Source of the DNA: Bacteroidota bacterium
GTDB taxonomy: Bacteria; Bacteroidota; Bacteroidia; Bacteroidales; JAAUTT01
Assembly: GCA_023429135.1 (NCBI GenBank)
Contig: JAEYWD010000028.1
Location: 186,001-250,000, forward strand
DNA: 64,000 nucleotides
Direction: 5' to 3'
Shown: positions 1 through 9,646 of the stretch, in pieces
How the letters are laid out: the number at the start of each line of letters is the position of its first letter
How positions within the stretch are numbered: the stretch's first letter is position 1
Program-made: the position numbers and the translations under genes
The notes under the pieces: model-generated
What the model was told of the DNA's origin: nothing
Seen by the model: only the letters and a program-made list of their open reading frames with translations
The model's database searches: none

Positions 1-2
1 TT

Positions 3-56
3 GAAATGTATCAGCAGGTGATTGATGGGAATAGTCCAAATCTACCAGGTTTTTAA
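3..56 (+). CDS. 3' end of an unidentified gene
   Basis: An open frame enters from the left edge and ends with TAA at 54-56, giving the C-terminal residues EMYQQVIDGNSPNLPGF. The fragment is too short to identify. It would be convergent with the FtsX-like gene that ends at 75. Its being real rests only on the open frame and on the palindrome that overlaps its stop codon. Confidence 0.35.
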   Translation, partial: EMYQQVIDGNSPNLPGF

Positions 57-63
57 AACCTGG
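45..63. repeat. Short palindrome between convergent genes
   Basis: CCAGGTTTTTAAAACCTGG is a near-perfect palindrome that overlaps the stop codon of the partial gene on the left and lies 12 bp from the end of the convergent FtsX-like gene. No T-run follows on either strand, so a standard terminator is not certain. It could be a bidirectional stop signal or a small dispersed palindromic repeat. Confidence 0.5.
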
Positions 64-74
64 CAGGGTTAAGA

Positions 75-3000
75 TCACTCATTTTTTAAGGCCGGTATTA
101 ATGGTTTCCGTAATGCAGAGATCAGCGGAAGGCAGATCCAGACCACTCCGCTCAGGATCATTCCGGTGACTAACATTATTAAATAGGTCGCCTGGATTTG
201 GAAAGCAGGCGATAGCAGAGATGGCATTATCCCCAGCATGGCCGATAAAATCCCAATTCCGAACCCGGCAACCAGCAGCATCATGTTTTCGGCAAACACT
301 ATTTTAAATATCTTTTTCCGGCTGAAACCCATGGATGTCATTATCGCCAGTTCCTGACGCCGTTCGAAAATATTGCGCAATAATACTATTCCCAAACCTA
401 CTGTCCCGATAATAAAACCCAATCCGCTCAACGCCATGAATACAGTTAGGTAGGTGTTCTCGACACTGTTAAATGTGGCAAGACGAACGTTGGTAGGTGT
501 AACTTCTACGCCGTAGTCGACTAGACTTTGGGATAAAACCTGCGACACCACCTGCCGGCTGGCTGGAGGGGCATCCACCAGAATGGTTTTGGAACCACCT
601 ACCGACGGAAACTGTTGTCGGAATATTTGGTTGTATATAAGAATGTTGCCTTGGAAAACTGAATTTTGCATGGCTCCTGCCAATACCAGATAGATGCGTT
701 TTCCGAATTCGTTGAGATAAATAAGTGTATCGCCCACTTTCTTTTTGAGACTGTACTGGATCACATTATGGTCGGCATAGGCTGGGAAAGTGGTGTCGTT
801 AAATGATGTTTCCAGACCTTTCCACGGGTGTTCTCTGGAGATACCTTCCACCAATCGTCCAAAACTGAATGCCCCGGCAGAATCGAATGCAGCGGGGTTC
901 ACTGCCAGTATTCTCGGACGTTGTGCCTGGTTCAGGTTGAGGCAACTGGCATCGTCGCCTTCCAACCGCTCAAATTGTAAAAAGCGTACCTGGTCGAGAT
1001 CGTTTTCGTTGTCCACAATCAGTTTATTCCTACCTTCCGTGGTGTTCAGGTTTACCGCAACCGGACTGGTAGTCTCGGCCCAGAGCAGGTAGCCTCCCGT
1101 ACCGGAGCTGCGTTGCATTTCTTCTCCATAATAAGTCTTACGGTACGATCCGGTAAGGATAATGGCGAAAGTGCCTATGGCCAGCAGGGCTATCACCGAA
1201 ATACTTCTGCCGGCATTACGCTTCAGATTTTTATAGGCCAGGGCGCTTATCTTTGGAACAGCGCTTTGCGAACCCTTGTTATTACTGAGTAAGCCTTTGA
1301 GCGTGATCAAACTGCCCGCCAACACCAGCGATGCAGAGGAAAGATATAATGCTGCATCGTTTGTTGCATTTGTCACTACCGAAAACAGTACCAGCAGAAT
1401 TGACATTCCCAGCAGGACCGAACCGGTAAGTATTGTTCTTTTGGGATTACCCGAAACTGATTTTCCCGCGGGTGTTAATCCTTTTAATTCACTGGCAACT
1501 GGTTGCCTGAGCTTTTTTCGGGTTACCAGGTACACAGGCAACAGGGCGACAATTGTGCTGATTATCGCTCCCATAAACAGACTTGAAGATGAAATATGCA
1601 TGTGGAGCATATCCGTTCGCACAATCTCGTTCCAAACGGAATTCAATGCAGTGATGATTCCCTTATTGTAAATAATTCCCAGCAGCGATCCTGCCGCACT
1701 TCCCAAAAGGATAACCAATGCCGATTCCATAAACCGCATGCGGATGATGGTTCCGGCGCTGAAACCCAGTCCTTTCAGCAAAGCTGTTTCGGAAGAACGG
1801 CGGTCGAAATGCAGCGAGTAAATAAGAACTGTGAGCAGAATACCCGCACCAATGATGAAAAAGCTTAATCCCAGGAATAACTCAGTAAAGTTAACGGCAT
1901 TTTCTGCAGCCGAGGCACCTTCCTGGTAAGCGTCGATTACCAGTATGCCCAACGCCGATGGTTTTATTTTTGTGCGCAGTACCGTTTCCAGTCTTTCCGG
2001 TGAAACCCCGAAAGCATCGATCCTGATTTTGGTAAGCGTCCCGAATGGGTTTTTCCAGATGGTTTTAGCGGTTTTTAGTGAAAGCAGTACCTTGGGAGTA
2101 CCTCTGTAATCATCCCAGTATTTTTCGTCTTTATCCCGGATCTGCTTTAAATCTACAGGTACTCCTGCATCCCAGTCGCGGCAATTGCCTGCTTCGGATA
2201 ATCCCTGGAATTTGGGCATCAGCGAGCTGTCAATACGGGGTGTAATCGTAGGAATGATTTTCTTTACCATAAAGTTCCGGTTCGTCTCCCGGAGTTCTCG
2301 CATGGCGCCTATTTCATAATATGCGATGTTAACCGAATCGCCAACTTTAGCTCCCAGATCGTCGGCGGCCCAGCGGTTAAGATGTATTTCCCTGTCGTTC
2401 AGAGGTTCGCCTGCCAGGGTGGCTGTCACCCCCGATGCGAAAGAGTAGGGGATATGTCTGTCCCTGAGGTTAATATTGTTAACCAGATAGGTAATTACCG
2501 GCTCGCTGGCAATTTTCTCCCGTTCCAGCGTGTGCGATACGATGGAGTCAATAAACACCCGCGACGACGACAGGTCCAGCTCGTTGGTTTGTGGCCGCGA
2601 CGTCATGGTAATTCCAATATCTTTCAGGGTCCAGTTTGCCTGGAGCGAATCTTCCACGGTTGCAGCATTCAAAGGAATTTCTTTTCCACCCATCAGAAAA
2701 ATGTTTGAAAATCCGGTCATATCCAACCTGTGGGCTAAAAAGTTCCTCGAAACAAAAATATTGTAAACTTCCGACTGATCGTTACCGAGGTTCAGACGAC
2801 CCAGTTGATCCTCGTTGGCAATCCCCTTTATTTTGAGTCGCAGGGCTATGGTAGGTGCGGCTTCTTTGGCAAAAGGAGCATTTACTGGTATGTGACTGAT
2901 GTTTTCGATTCTCAGAATTATTTCTTCGCCGGTTTTTAGCTTTAACCGTTCGGCCAGGTTACTGCCAATTACCGCCTCGTTGCTGGCCGGGATGGGTAAA

Positions 3001-3368
3001 GGCGATTTGCTGATGCTGTTAAACGTACTGTCGATCCCGATAATTCCGGTTTTGTTTACCCGTTCTCCGGTTTCGGGAGCTACGGTTATCCCGCGGAGCA
3101 TAAGCAGGGGAGTTACCGGAACCTGGAGCGATTGCGATAATTTTTCAGCCAGACCTGCATCCATAAAACGTGTGCCTCCCATCACCACAAACCTGGTATC
3201 GCCCAACCGGGTGCTCACTATTTTTTCGAGGCTGAACCGTATGGAGTCGCCTATGACAAACGCACCGGTGAGCACCGCAGCACTTACAGCCATACCTAAA
3301 AACAGCGCCAGATGTTGTTTGCGGTAATAAACAATACTTTTGGCTATGAATTTTACAAGCGTCATCAT
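75..3368 (-). CDS. FtsX/MacB-type ABC transporter permease
   Basis: This is a large inner-membrane permease of the FtsX/MacB superfamily, about 1097 residues. One N-terminal transmembrane helix (roughly residues 20-42) is followed by a long extracytoplasmic MacB_PCD-like region, four to six helices in the middle (about 500-750), a second periplasmic region and three C-terminal helices (about 980-1090). This is the duplicated FtsX layout known from lipoprotein or macrolide exporters. ATG at 3368 is preferred over a TTG at 3380 because it lies just after the upstream stop. The LolD-type ATPase two genes upstream is the obvious energy partner. Substrate is unknown; export of a lipid, lipoprotein or peptide is inferred from the family. 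Confidence 0.85.
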   Translation of the reverse strand: MMTLVKFIAKSIVYYRKQHLALFLGMAVSAAVLTGAFVIGDSIRFSLEKIVSTRLGDTRFVVMGGTRFMDAGLAEKLSQSLQVPVTPLLMLRGITVAPETGERVNKTGIIGIDSTFNSISKSPLPIPASNEAVIGSNLAERLKLKTGEEIILRIENISHIPVNAPFAKEAAPTIALRLKIKGIANEDQLGRLNLGNDQSEVYNIFVSRNFLAHRLDMTGFSNIFLMGGKEIPLNAATVEDSLQANWTLKDIGITMTSRPQTNELDLSSSRVFIDSIVSHTLEREKIASEPVITYLVNNINLRDRHIPYSFASGVTATLAGEPLNDREIHLNRWAADDLGAKVGDSVNIAYYEIGAMRELRETNRNFMVKKIIPTITPRIDSSLMPKFQGLSEAGNCRDWDAGVPVDLKQIRDKDEKYWDDYRGTPKVLLSLKTAKTIWKNPFGTLTKIRIDAFGVSPERLETVLRTKIKPSALGILVIDAYQEGASAAENAVNFTELFLGLSFFIIGAGILLTVLIYSLHFDRRSSETALLKGLGFSAGTIIRMRFMESALVILLGSAAGSLLGIIYNKGIITALNSVWNEIVRTDMLHMHISSSSLFMGAIISTIVALLPVYLVTRKKLRQPVASELKGLTPAGKSVSGNPKRTILTGSVLLGMSILLVLFSVVTNATNDAALYLSSASLVLAGSLITLKGLLSNNKGSQSAVPKISALAYKNLKRNAGRSISVIALLAIGTFAIILTGSYRKTYYGEEMQRSSGTGGYLLWAETTSPVAVNLNTTEGRNKLIVDNENDLDQVRFLQFERLEGDDASCLNLNQAQRPRILAVNPAAFDSAGAFSFGRLVEGISREHPWKGLETSFNDTTFPAYADHNVIQYSLKKKVGDTLIYLNEFGKRIYLVLAGAMQNSVFQGNILIYNQIFRQQFPSVGGSKTILVDAPPASRQVVSQVLSQSLVDYGVEVTPTNVRLATFNSVENTYLTVFMALSGLGFIIGTVGLGIVLLRNIFERRQELAIMTSMGFSRKKIFKIVFAENMMLLVAGFGIGILSAMLGIMPSLLSPAFQIQATYLIMLVTGMILSGVVWICLPLISALRKPLIPALKNE

Positions 3369-3376
3369 AGAATCGG

Positions 3377-4414
3377 TCAAAAAATAAAGTTAAACAGATA
3401 ACCCACCAGCAGGATGCCTGTGAACAGAATTCCGGCAAAAATAAGCAAGAGCCGTGTGGTAAGCACTTTTCGCAACATAATAAATTCCGGGAGTGATAAG
3501 GCAGCCACCGCCATGGTAAATGCCAGCGTGGTACCCAGCGGCATGCCTTTATCCACCAGGGCAAAAGCTACCGGAGCAACAGATGCAGAACAGGAGTAGA
3601 GCGGAATCCCTGTTAATACTACCAGGGGCATTGTGTACCAGCGGTTTTCGCCGGCAATGGTACTTATCCAAGTTTCGGGAAGATAGCCATGAATAACAGC
3701 CCCTGTAAGGATTCCAGCGGTAATGTAGATCCAGGTCCGCGACAAAATCTCTTTTACAGCTTTCAGAGAGTTTTGTATGCGGGTATTTATATCCGGATTT
3801 ATTTCGGAAGGTTGCCTTTCGTGCCGGTAGTTCAGCAACCAGGCGGGTAAAGAGCTTTCGAGACCGAGTTTACCAATAATGTAACCGGCTGTAATGGCAA
3901 TGACCAGTCCCGCTAGCAGGTAAACCAGGGCAATCTTTAACCCAAACAGGCTAAACAGCATAATCAGGATCACCTCGTTTACCAGGGGCGAAGCTATCAG
4001 AAACGAAAAAGTAACCCCCAGTGGTATTCCTGTTTCCAGGAAACCAATAAACATAGGCACAGCCGAACAGGAACAGTATGGTACTGCAATTCCGAACAAT
4101 CCTCCTAAAACAGTTCCTGTAAAGGGTGAAACCGAACGGATGCGTTTTTTTATTTTATGATGTGAAATCCAGGAACGTATCAAGGCTAAGATGAATACAA
4201 TCAGAATAAGCAGCAGAAATATTTTTATGCATGTGAGAACAAAGAAAGATGCTGCTTTTGAAAAACTTCCGGCAGATGCCTGGCCTAAAACACCGAAAAC
4301 AAGCCAGTGCGCTACCTGGCTTTTAAAGTAATACAATAATAACCAACATGGGAACAGCAGCAGTACAATATGCAGGGATCTGATGCCTTGTAATTTGTTG
4401 TCCCGACCAGTCAA
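3377..4414 (-). CDS. ArsP/DUF318-family permease
   Basis: This is a polytopic membrane protein of about 345 residues with roughly eight to ten hydrophobic segments. Two copies of a Cys-rich signature are visible: PYCSCSAVP near residue 110 and PLYSCSASVAP near residue 275, each followed by a GxPLG motif. This is the hallmark of the ArsP_1/DUF318 (YraQ-like) permeases, some of which export trivalent organoarsenicals or metals. The start is a TTG that overlaps the TGA of the upstream ATPase gene (TTGA); no early ATG exists in frame. Its place between an ABC ATPase and its FtsX partner is unusual and suggests that the three work together or at least share regulation. The substrate cannot be read from the sequence. 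Confidence 0.8.
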   Translation of the reverse strand: MTGRDNKLQGIRSLHIVLLLFPCWLLLYYFKSQVAHWLVFGVLGQASAGSFSKAASFFVLTCIKIFLLLILIVFILALIRSWISHHKIKKRIRSVSPFTGTVLGGLFGIAVPYCSCSAVPMFIGFLETGIPLGVTFSFLIASPLVNEVILIMLFSLFGLKIALVYLLAGLVIAITAGYIIGKLGLESSLPAWLLNYRHERQPSEINPDINTRIQNSLKAVKEILSRTWIYITAGILTGAVIHGYLPETWISTIAGENRWYTMPLVVLTGIPLYSCSASVAPVAFALVDKGMPLGTTLAFTMAVAALSLPEFIMLRKVLTTRLLLIFAGILFTGILLVGYLFNFIF

Positions 4415-5079
4415 TTCCTGAAAATTTTACCGTTAACCAGTTGATAGGTAATCGCGGCTCTTTTCACGAGGTCGGGCGAATGCGTTACTGCTACCAGGGT
4501 GAAAGGGTGCGATTGTCTGAGTTTCATAATCATATCCATCAGTTTTTCGGCTGAGTTTTGATCCAACGAACCGGTAGGCTCATCGGCCAGAACTATTTCG
4601 GGTTCGTTTATGAGCGCCCGCACCAAAGCTACTCTCTGGCATTCGCCAACCGACATTTCGCCGGGCAAACGGTCTTTTTTATCTGCAAGGCCAACTTCGT
4701 GAAGCAGTTGTTTTGCCCGTTCCGGCACATATTTTTTAAATTCCGGTTCACGGGGAATAGCCGGTAGCATAATATTTTCCATCACAGTAAGTTGAGGCAG
4801 CAAAAAATGCGATTGAAACACAAAGCCTATTTTGCGGTTGCGTATGGCTTCGAGTTCAGGTTTTGTCATCTGCGACGTATCCTTACCATCCAGCAAAACC
4901 TCTCCTGAGTCGGGGAAGTCGAGCGTTCCTGCCAGATTAAGTAAAGTGCTTTTTCCCGAACCGGACGGCCCTACAATGGCTATGGTACTTCCCCCGGGAA
5001 TGGTGAGGGATATTTCGTCGAGTATCGGGTTGGGGTTGTTAGGGTAATGCTTTGTGAGATTCCGTAATTCGATGTTCAT
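4411..5079 (-). CDS. LolD/MacB-type ABC transporter ATP-binding protein
   Basis: This is an ATP-binding subunit of 222 residues, the normal length for LolD-type ATPases. The Walker A motif GPSGSGKST is near residue 40, the Q-loop FQSHFLLPQLT near 88, a signature motif of unusual spelling (MSVGECQRVALVRAL) near 143, Walker B IVLADEPTGSLD near 163, and the H-loop VAVTHS near 196. It is expected to drive the FtsX-like permease encoded two genes downstream. The gene lies 24 bp after the response regulator and overlaps the start of the DUF318 permease, so the five genes form one operon. Confidence 0.92.
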   Translation of the reverse strand: MNIELRNLTKHYPNNPNPILDEISLTIPGGSTIAIVGPSGSGKSTLLNLAGTLDFPDSGEVLLDGKDTSQMTKPELEAIRNRKIGFVFQSHFLLPQLTVMENIMLPAIPREPEFKKYVPERAKQLLHEVGLADKKDRLPGEMSVGECQRVALVRALINEPEIVLADEPTGSLDQNSAEKLMDMIMKLRQSHPFTLVAVTHSPDLVKRAAITYQLVNGKIFRN

Positions 5080-5103
5080 AAATTGCAGTTAAAAAGTTAG
5101 CTG

Positions 5104-5865
5104 TTACGCCTGGGAATGGTAAACCACCCAGTTTTTGAAGTCGGCCGAACGGTTTTTACTAATAAAAAGCTGTTCCGGCAATTCAATGTTCAGGGTAACC
5201 ATCAGGCGGCTGTCGGGCCACACATTTATGTTTTTGATGCACGATTTAGCGATGATATACTGCTTGTTCGCCCGGAAAAATTCGTTGGGATTCAGCAGTG
5301 AATAAATGCTGTCGAGCGTTTTTGAGTATGGGTAGAACTTTCCGTTTTTCAGGTAAATCCTGGTGTGGTTGCAGGTGGTGTAAAAACAGGCAATATCGTC
5401 GATAGCAACAGGAATAAGATTGTCGTTCAGCGGTACCAGTATTTTGGCCACAAATTTCCCCGAAGGGAAGAACTGCGGTAGTTTGCTTAAAAAACCCGAA
5501 ATGTCCTTCTGGCTTTGTTTTTTGAATTTATCGAGGGCAAACTGTAATTCTTTTATTTCAACGGGTTTGAGTAAATAGTGAATGCTGTTCACCTTAAAAG
5601 CATCGATGGCATACTGGTCGTAAGCTGTAACAAAAATTACCGGCGTTTCGATGGTGACACTGTTGAAAATATTGAATGCTGAACCGTCGGACAGATGGAT
5701 GTCCATGAAAATTAAATCGGGTGGAGCGTTTTGTTCCCACCAGAGAATGGTTTGCTTTACGCTTTCGGTAATAGCCACCACCTCGATGGAAGGATTCAGT
5801 TCCTCCAAAATACTTACCAGGTTTTTGCTGGCAGCGGTTTCATCCTCAACAATCAGCACTTTCAT
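5104..5865 (-). CDS. LytTR-family response regulator
   Basis: This is a two-component response regulator of 253 residues. The N-terminal receiver domain has the acidic pair VEDE near residue 7 and a phospho-acceptor Asp in the segment PDLIFMDIHLSDG (about 56). The C-terminal part (about 145-245) is a LytTR DNA-binding domain with the typical IYLKNGKFYPYSKTLDSI and FFRANKQYII segments. Its ATG overlaps the TGA of the cognate sensor gene upstream (ATGA). It probably controls the transporter genes that follow in the same operon, as is common for LytS/LytTR pairs in Bacteroidota. Confidence 0.92.
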   Translation of the reverse strand: MKVLIVEDETAASKNLVSILEELNPSIEVVAITESVKQTILWWEQNAPPDLIFMDIHLSDGSAFNIFNSVTIETPVIFVTAYDQYAIDAFKVNSIHYLLKPVEIKELQFALDKFKKQSQKDISGFLSKLPQFFPSGKFVAKILVPLNDNLIPVAIDDIACFYTTCNHTRIYLKNGKFYPYSKTLDSIYSLLNPNEFFRANKQYIIAKSCIKNINVWPDSRLMVTLNIELPEQLFISKNRSADFKNWVVYHSQA

Positions 5866-6884
5866 AGTCCGGTTTTCAATGGTAAATAAACCCGGAAGTT
5901 AGTGAAATCGTTTTCAATACGGATATCTGTTTCCATAATCAGTGAAAACCTGCTCCTCAGGTTAGCCAGTCCGGTTCCGTTGGTCACCGGAAGGTCCGTT
6001 TTCGGGTAAACCGGATTGGAAACTACCAGCTCGTTGCTCTCGTTCACAAAAATATCCACTACCATTTTATGGTCGCTGTCGATTACATTGTGGATCACAA
6101 CATTTTCCAGCAGAGGCAAAATGGAGAGTGTGGGTATTTTAAGACAGAATTTTTCTTCGGGAATGCCAATGTTGAAGACCAGTTTGTTGGCGAACCTCGT
6201 TTCCATCAGAAACCGGAAAGCCTCCACAAATTCAAGCTCTTCCTTTAACGAAACAATGCTGGTTTTATCACTTTGCAGAATATACCTAAAAATATTCGAC
6301 AGTTTGTTTACAAATTCCAGGGTCTGGTTTTTATTATTCTCCCGTACCAGGTAGGTAAGCGTGTTTAAGGTGTTGAACAGAAAGTGCGGATGAATCTGGT
6401 TGGCCAGGGCATCGCTTTTACTTTTCAGGTTTTCGAACTTGAGTAGTTCAATTTCCTGATCCTTTTTCTGCTGTTCCAGGTAAAGCGAGTAAGCATGACC
6501 GGTAAGGGTAAACAGCATAAACACCACCAGGAACTGAAACAGCAGGTTCCCTGTAAAGCAATCCACATGCTTGCTCAGAAGCAGCGATATGGAGACATAA
6601 ATAAGGTAGGCAACGCCGGTTATCAGTAAATTTATGGTGCTTCGCCGGGCGAGGGTTCGTTTTCGTTCATCCATCAGGTTTTTTCTTAGCAGAAACCAGG
6701 AGAGCAGGCAAAAGAACAGGTAACGGAACGCAAAAAACGAAGTGTATTCCAGGAAACTCATATCGGCCCATCCAAAACGCAAATCCCAGAAGAAATAGAT
6801 AAGATTCGGGTAAATGATAAATAACCCTACAAGGAAGCTGTAAACAATGGAATATCGCGCAATGTGGCTTTGTATTTCTTTCAT
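5862..6884 (-). CDS. LytS-type sensor histidine kinase
   Basis: This is a membrane-bound kinase of the His_kinase (PF06580) class. About four hydrophobic segments lie in the first 145 residues and a coiled-coil-like linker follows. The phospho-acceptor box QIHPHFLFNTLNTL is near residue 165, and the ATPase part includes PLLENVVIHN and NGTGLANLRSRF. ATG at 6884 (MKEIQS) is chosen over a TTG at 6890. No recognisable extracellular sensor domain is present, so the signal is probably sensed in the membrane. It is the first gene of the operon that continues through the LytTR regulator and the transporter genes. Confidence 0.9.
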   Translation of the reverse strand: MKEIQSHIARYSIVYSFLVGLFIIYPNLIYFFWDLRFGWADMSFLEYTSFFAFRYLFFCLLSWFLLRKNLMDERKRTLARRSTINLLITGVAYLIYVSISLLLSKHVDCFTGNLLFQFLVVFMLFTLTGHAYSLYLEQQKKDQEIELLKFENLKSKSDALANQIHPHFLFNTLNTLTYLVRENNKNQTLEFVNKLSNIFRYILQSDKTSIVSLKEELEFVEAFRFLMETRFANKLVFNIGIPEEKFCLKIPTLSILPLLENVVIHNVIDSDHKMVVDIFVNESNELVVSNPVYPKTDLPVTNGTGLANLRSRFSLIMETDIRIENDFTNFRVYLPLKTGL

Positions 6885-7204
6885 GAACAATAAAAAGAAT
6901 TATTGCAAAGAAACTATTTCTGTTTAAATGATGCGTGAATAAGGTCTATTTTATAACAACATGTTTTTCCTGTTTAAAAGTTAATTTTCGCTTTTAAGGG
7001 AGAGTAAAGCAGTTTATACAGGGCTTTTTATTGTTATTTCTGCTTGTGAGCTGAACTGTTACGTTTTTCGTCATAAACCCTATCTTTTCCTTTTTTAAAG
7101 AAAAATCTGAAATTTATTCCTTTAAAGCTATTATTTTTATTTCGATTTTATGATTTCTAACAAAAACCCTTTGAAATTCTAAGTTTAAATTTAAAACTAT
7201 TCCA
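6885..7204. other. Divergent intergenic region
   Basis: These 320 bp separate the divergently read LytS-type kinase and the PQQ-propeller gene and must hold both promoters. The stretch is very AT-rich. I found no exact TAnnTTTG element and no clear operator or structured RNA. Confidence 0.4.
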
Positions 7205-8563
7205 ATGAAAAGCTCGCGCCTTTTACTTATTGTTGTTTTGTTCTTTTATCTTCCGGGTATTATGTATTCGTGCAAGAATAATACTCAGCATACATTATCC
7301 GCTAATGTTGAAACTGATCCGGGAACTTCTGTTACCGATTCGCTAAAAACTCTGAAACCAGCCCCTGAAGAATTGAAAAAATTCTCCTGGCCTGCTTTTC
7401 ATGGCAAGGACCGGCAGAATAAATCGACGGAAACCGGACTTGCCAAAAGCTGGCCCCAGGGCGGTCCGGCAAAGTTGTTGACCGTTACCGGGCTGGGCGA
7501 AGGTTATTCATCCGTTTCTATTGCAGAAGGTATGATTTTTACCTCGGGAACCTCCGATAATCAGACCTATGTTTTTGCTTTCGATCTGGATGGAAAACTT
7601 ATCTGGAAAAAGCCTAATGGTACTACCTGGAAAGTGGAAGTGTCCTGGGCTAAAGGATACGATGGACCCCGCAGCACCCCTACTTACGATAATGGAATTG
7701 TGTATCACCAGAGCGAAATGAATAAGCTAACCGCATATAAAGCCACTAACGGTGAGATTGTGTGGTCGAGAGATCTGATGAAGGAATTTGAGGCTGAAAT
7801 GCCCATGTATGGATTTTCGGAATCGGTTCTTGTTGAAGGTGATAAATTATATGTAAAGACTGCAGGCAAAAAAGGATACCAGGTTTGCCTGAACAAAACC
7901 ACCGGTGCCACCATTTGGGTGAATAACGAAATACAGGGTGCTTATGGCTATAATTCCCCCGTCTCGCACGATTTTGGTGGTTATCACCAGTTAATTTCTG
8001 CAAATTCCGACGCCTATCTCGGAGTTGATGCCGAAACTGGCAAGCAACTTTGGAAAGTGGACTTTACAAACCAGTATAACCTGAACTGCACCGATGCTGT
8101 AGCTGTCGACGATCATGTTTTTATTTCGAATGGGGCAGGCGGCGGAAGCATGCTGATTAAGCTGGTTTCGTCGGGGAAAACAATCACCCCCCAAACAGTT
8201 TGGGAAACCGATTTAATGGACAATTATCATGGTGGAATAATTTACCACAACGGTTATTTTTATGGATCGGGCGATAGGAGCAGAGGCTGGTTTGCTCTCG
8301 ACATGAAAACCGGAAAGCAGATGTGGAAATCGTCGGGTGGTATGGGTTCGCTTACATATGCCGATGAAATGCTGTATCTGTACGATGAAAAAGGTAGTGT
8401 GAAGCTTGTAAAGGCTTCTCCGGATAAATTTGAGATAACGGGAGAGTTTAAGCTTCCGGGCGGTAAAGGTCCTTACTGGGCGCATCCCGTTGTTTGCGGA
8501 GGCAGGTTATATCTGCGGCATGCCGATAATTTATATGTATATGATGTTAGTGAAAGTAAATAA
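7205..8563 (+). CDS. PQQ-like beta-propeller lipoprotein
   Basis: This is a predicted exported protein of 452 residues. The N-terminus has a hydrophobic signal ending in a probable lipobox (GIMYSC, Cys23). The body contains repeated propeller blades with Ala/Gly-Trp ends, for example GKLIWKKPNG, GEIVWSRDL, GATIWVNNE, GKQLWKVDF and GKQMWKSSG, typical of PQQ-like or YvrL/YncE-type propellers. No catalytic dehydrogenase motifs were seen, so binding or scaffolding at the cell surface or periplasm is more likely than PQQ-dependent catalysis. It appears monocistronic and is followed by a hairpin at 8578-8607. Confidence 0.8.
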   Translation: MKSSRLLLIVVLFFYLPGIMYSCKNNTQHTLSANVETDPGTSVTDSLKTLKPAPEELKKFSWPAFHGKDRQNKSTETGLAKSWPQGGPAKLLTVTGLGEGYSSVSIAEGMIFTSGTSDNQTYVFAFDLDGKLIWKKPNGTTWKVEVSWAKGYDGPRSTPTYDNGIVYHQSEMNKLTAYKATNGEIVWSRDLMKEFEAEMPMYGFSESVLVEGDKLYVKTAGKKGYQVCLNKTTGATIWVNNEIQGAYGYNSPVSHDFGGYHQLISANSDAYLGVDAETGKQLWKVDFTNQYNLNCTDAVAVDDHVFISNGAGGGSMLIKLVSSGKTITPQTVWETDLMDNYHGGIIYHNGYFYGSGDRSRGWFALDMKTGKQMWKSSGGMGSLTYADEMLYLYDEKGSVKLVKASPDKFEITGEFKLPGGKGPYWAHPVVCGGRLYLRHADNLYVYDVSESK

Positions 8564-8577
8564 GACTATAGTTCAAA

Positions 8578-8607
8578 AGAAGGTCTTGTCTCGCGATGAG
8601 GCCTTCT
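8578..8607 (+). terminator. Weak terminator-like hairpin
   Basis: A 9-bp stem with one G:T pair (AGAAGGTCT with AGGCCTTCT) lies 14 bp after the propeller gene. There is no T-run directly after it, so this is a tentative terminator or an mRNA-stabilising hairpin. Confidence 0.4.
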
Positions 8608-8653
8608 CCAATCCAAAAATCTGATTATTTTTGGTGCTACATAGAAAGCACAC

Positions 8654-9607
8654 GTGGATAATCATAATATTATTAAGACGCCAGTTATATATTTAGCTCC
8701 TTTGCAGGGGTTTACCGATTATTCCTTCCGGCAGGCTTTCTTTTCTCTTTTTGAGCCACCCGATGTTGCTTTTTCACCTTTTATAGAAACACATAGGGTT
8801 GATCATAAGGCCTTTCGGGATGTGATACCCGAACGAAACAAAGGTATTCCCCTTATTCCGCAGATCCTGGGAAACAGCGCGACCCAAATGAAACCAGTTA
8901 TTCTAAAGCTTCGCGAAATGGGTTATTCCGAAGTTAATTGGAATCTTGGTTGTCCATATCCTATGGTTGCTAAAAAGCAAATGGGAGCGGGACTGCTTCC
9001 GCATCCTCTGCAAATTGATACAGTATTGAACGAGCTTTTCAAAGATTCTTCCTTTAAATTATCAGTAAAAATCCGTTTGGGACTAACCAGTCCTGATGAG
9101 TGCAAAGCTCTTGTTCCGATATTTAACAGGTACCCTCTTACTGAAATAATCATTCATGGACGCACTGCCAGCCAGATGTACAAAGGCGAGGTTAACATAT
9201 CGGCTTTTCTAGAAATGGCTGATGAGTTGGTGCACCCGGTTTGTTATAATGGAAATATAAACTCATTTCAGGATTTTCAGTTGTTAGCACACCGCATGCC
9301 TTTTGTTGCCCGATGGATGATAGGACGTGGCCTTATTGCCAATCCGCTTCTTATTCAAGAAATAAGGACCAATACCAATGCTACTCTATTGGAAAAACAA
9401 GATGCGATAGGTCGTATTCACGACCAGCTTTTATACCAGAATAGCCTTCATCTCAGCGGGGAATCGCACCTGATGCATAAAATGAAACCATATTGGGAAT
9501 ATTTTGGCCATTCGTTTCCTGAGGAACAGAAAGCATTGAAAAAGATAAAAAAAGCTTCAAATTTAAATGCCTATATGAATGCTTGTAGAGAAGTGTTCCT
9601 CCTGTGA
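8654..9607 (+). CDS. dus: tRNA-dihydrouridine synthase
   Basis: This is a flavoenzyme of about 317 residues that reduces uridines in the tRNA D-loop. The N-terminal FMN-binding segment YLAPLQGFTDYSFR (about 13-26), the active-site segment NWNLGCPYPMVAKKQMGAGLL with catalytic Cys near 99, the VKIRLG segment near 141, IIHGRTASQMYKG near 168 and the C-terminal phosphate-binding GRGLIANP near 224 are all present. The start is GTG at 8654; the preceding in-frame codons run into a TAG and offer no alternative. It is a core chromosomal gene, transcribed alone, with a good terminator after it. Confidence 0.92.
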   Translation: MDNHNIIKTPVIYLAPLQGFTDYSFRQAFFSLFEPPDVAFSPFIETHRVDHKAFRDVIPERNKGIPLIPQILGNSATQMKPVILKLREMGYSEVNWNLGCPYPMVAKKQMGAGLLPHPLQIDTVLNELFKDSSFKLSVKIRLGLTSPDECKALVPIFNRYPLTEIIIHGRTASQMYKGEVNISAFLEMADELVHPVCYNGNINSFQDFQLLAHRMPFVARWMIGRGLIANPLLIQEIRTNTNATLLEKQDAIGRIHDQLLYQNSLHLSGESHLMHKMKPYWEYFGHSFPEEQKALKKIKKASNLNAYMNACREVFLL

Positions 9608-9646
9608 ACTCAATCTTTTCTTTTGCTTGAATAATAAGGTGTATTT

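Noticed and set aside
3145..3564. Cys/Trp-rich minus-strand frame of 139 codons
   Set aside because: It overlaps the ends of two well-supported membrane protein genes in another frame; its composition is that of a shadow frame.
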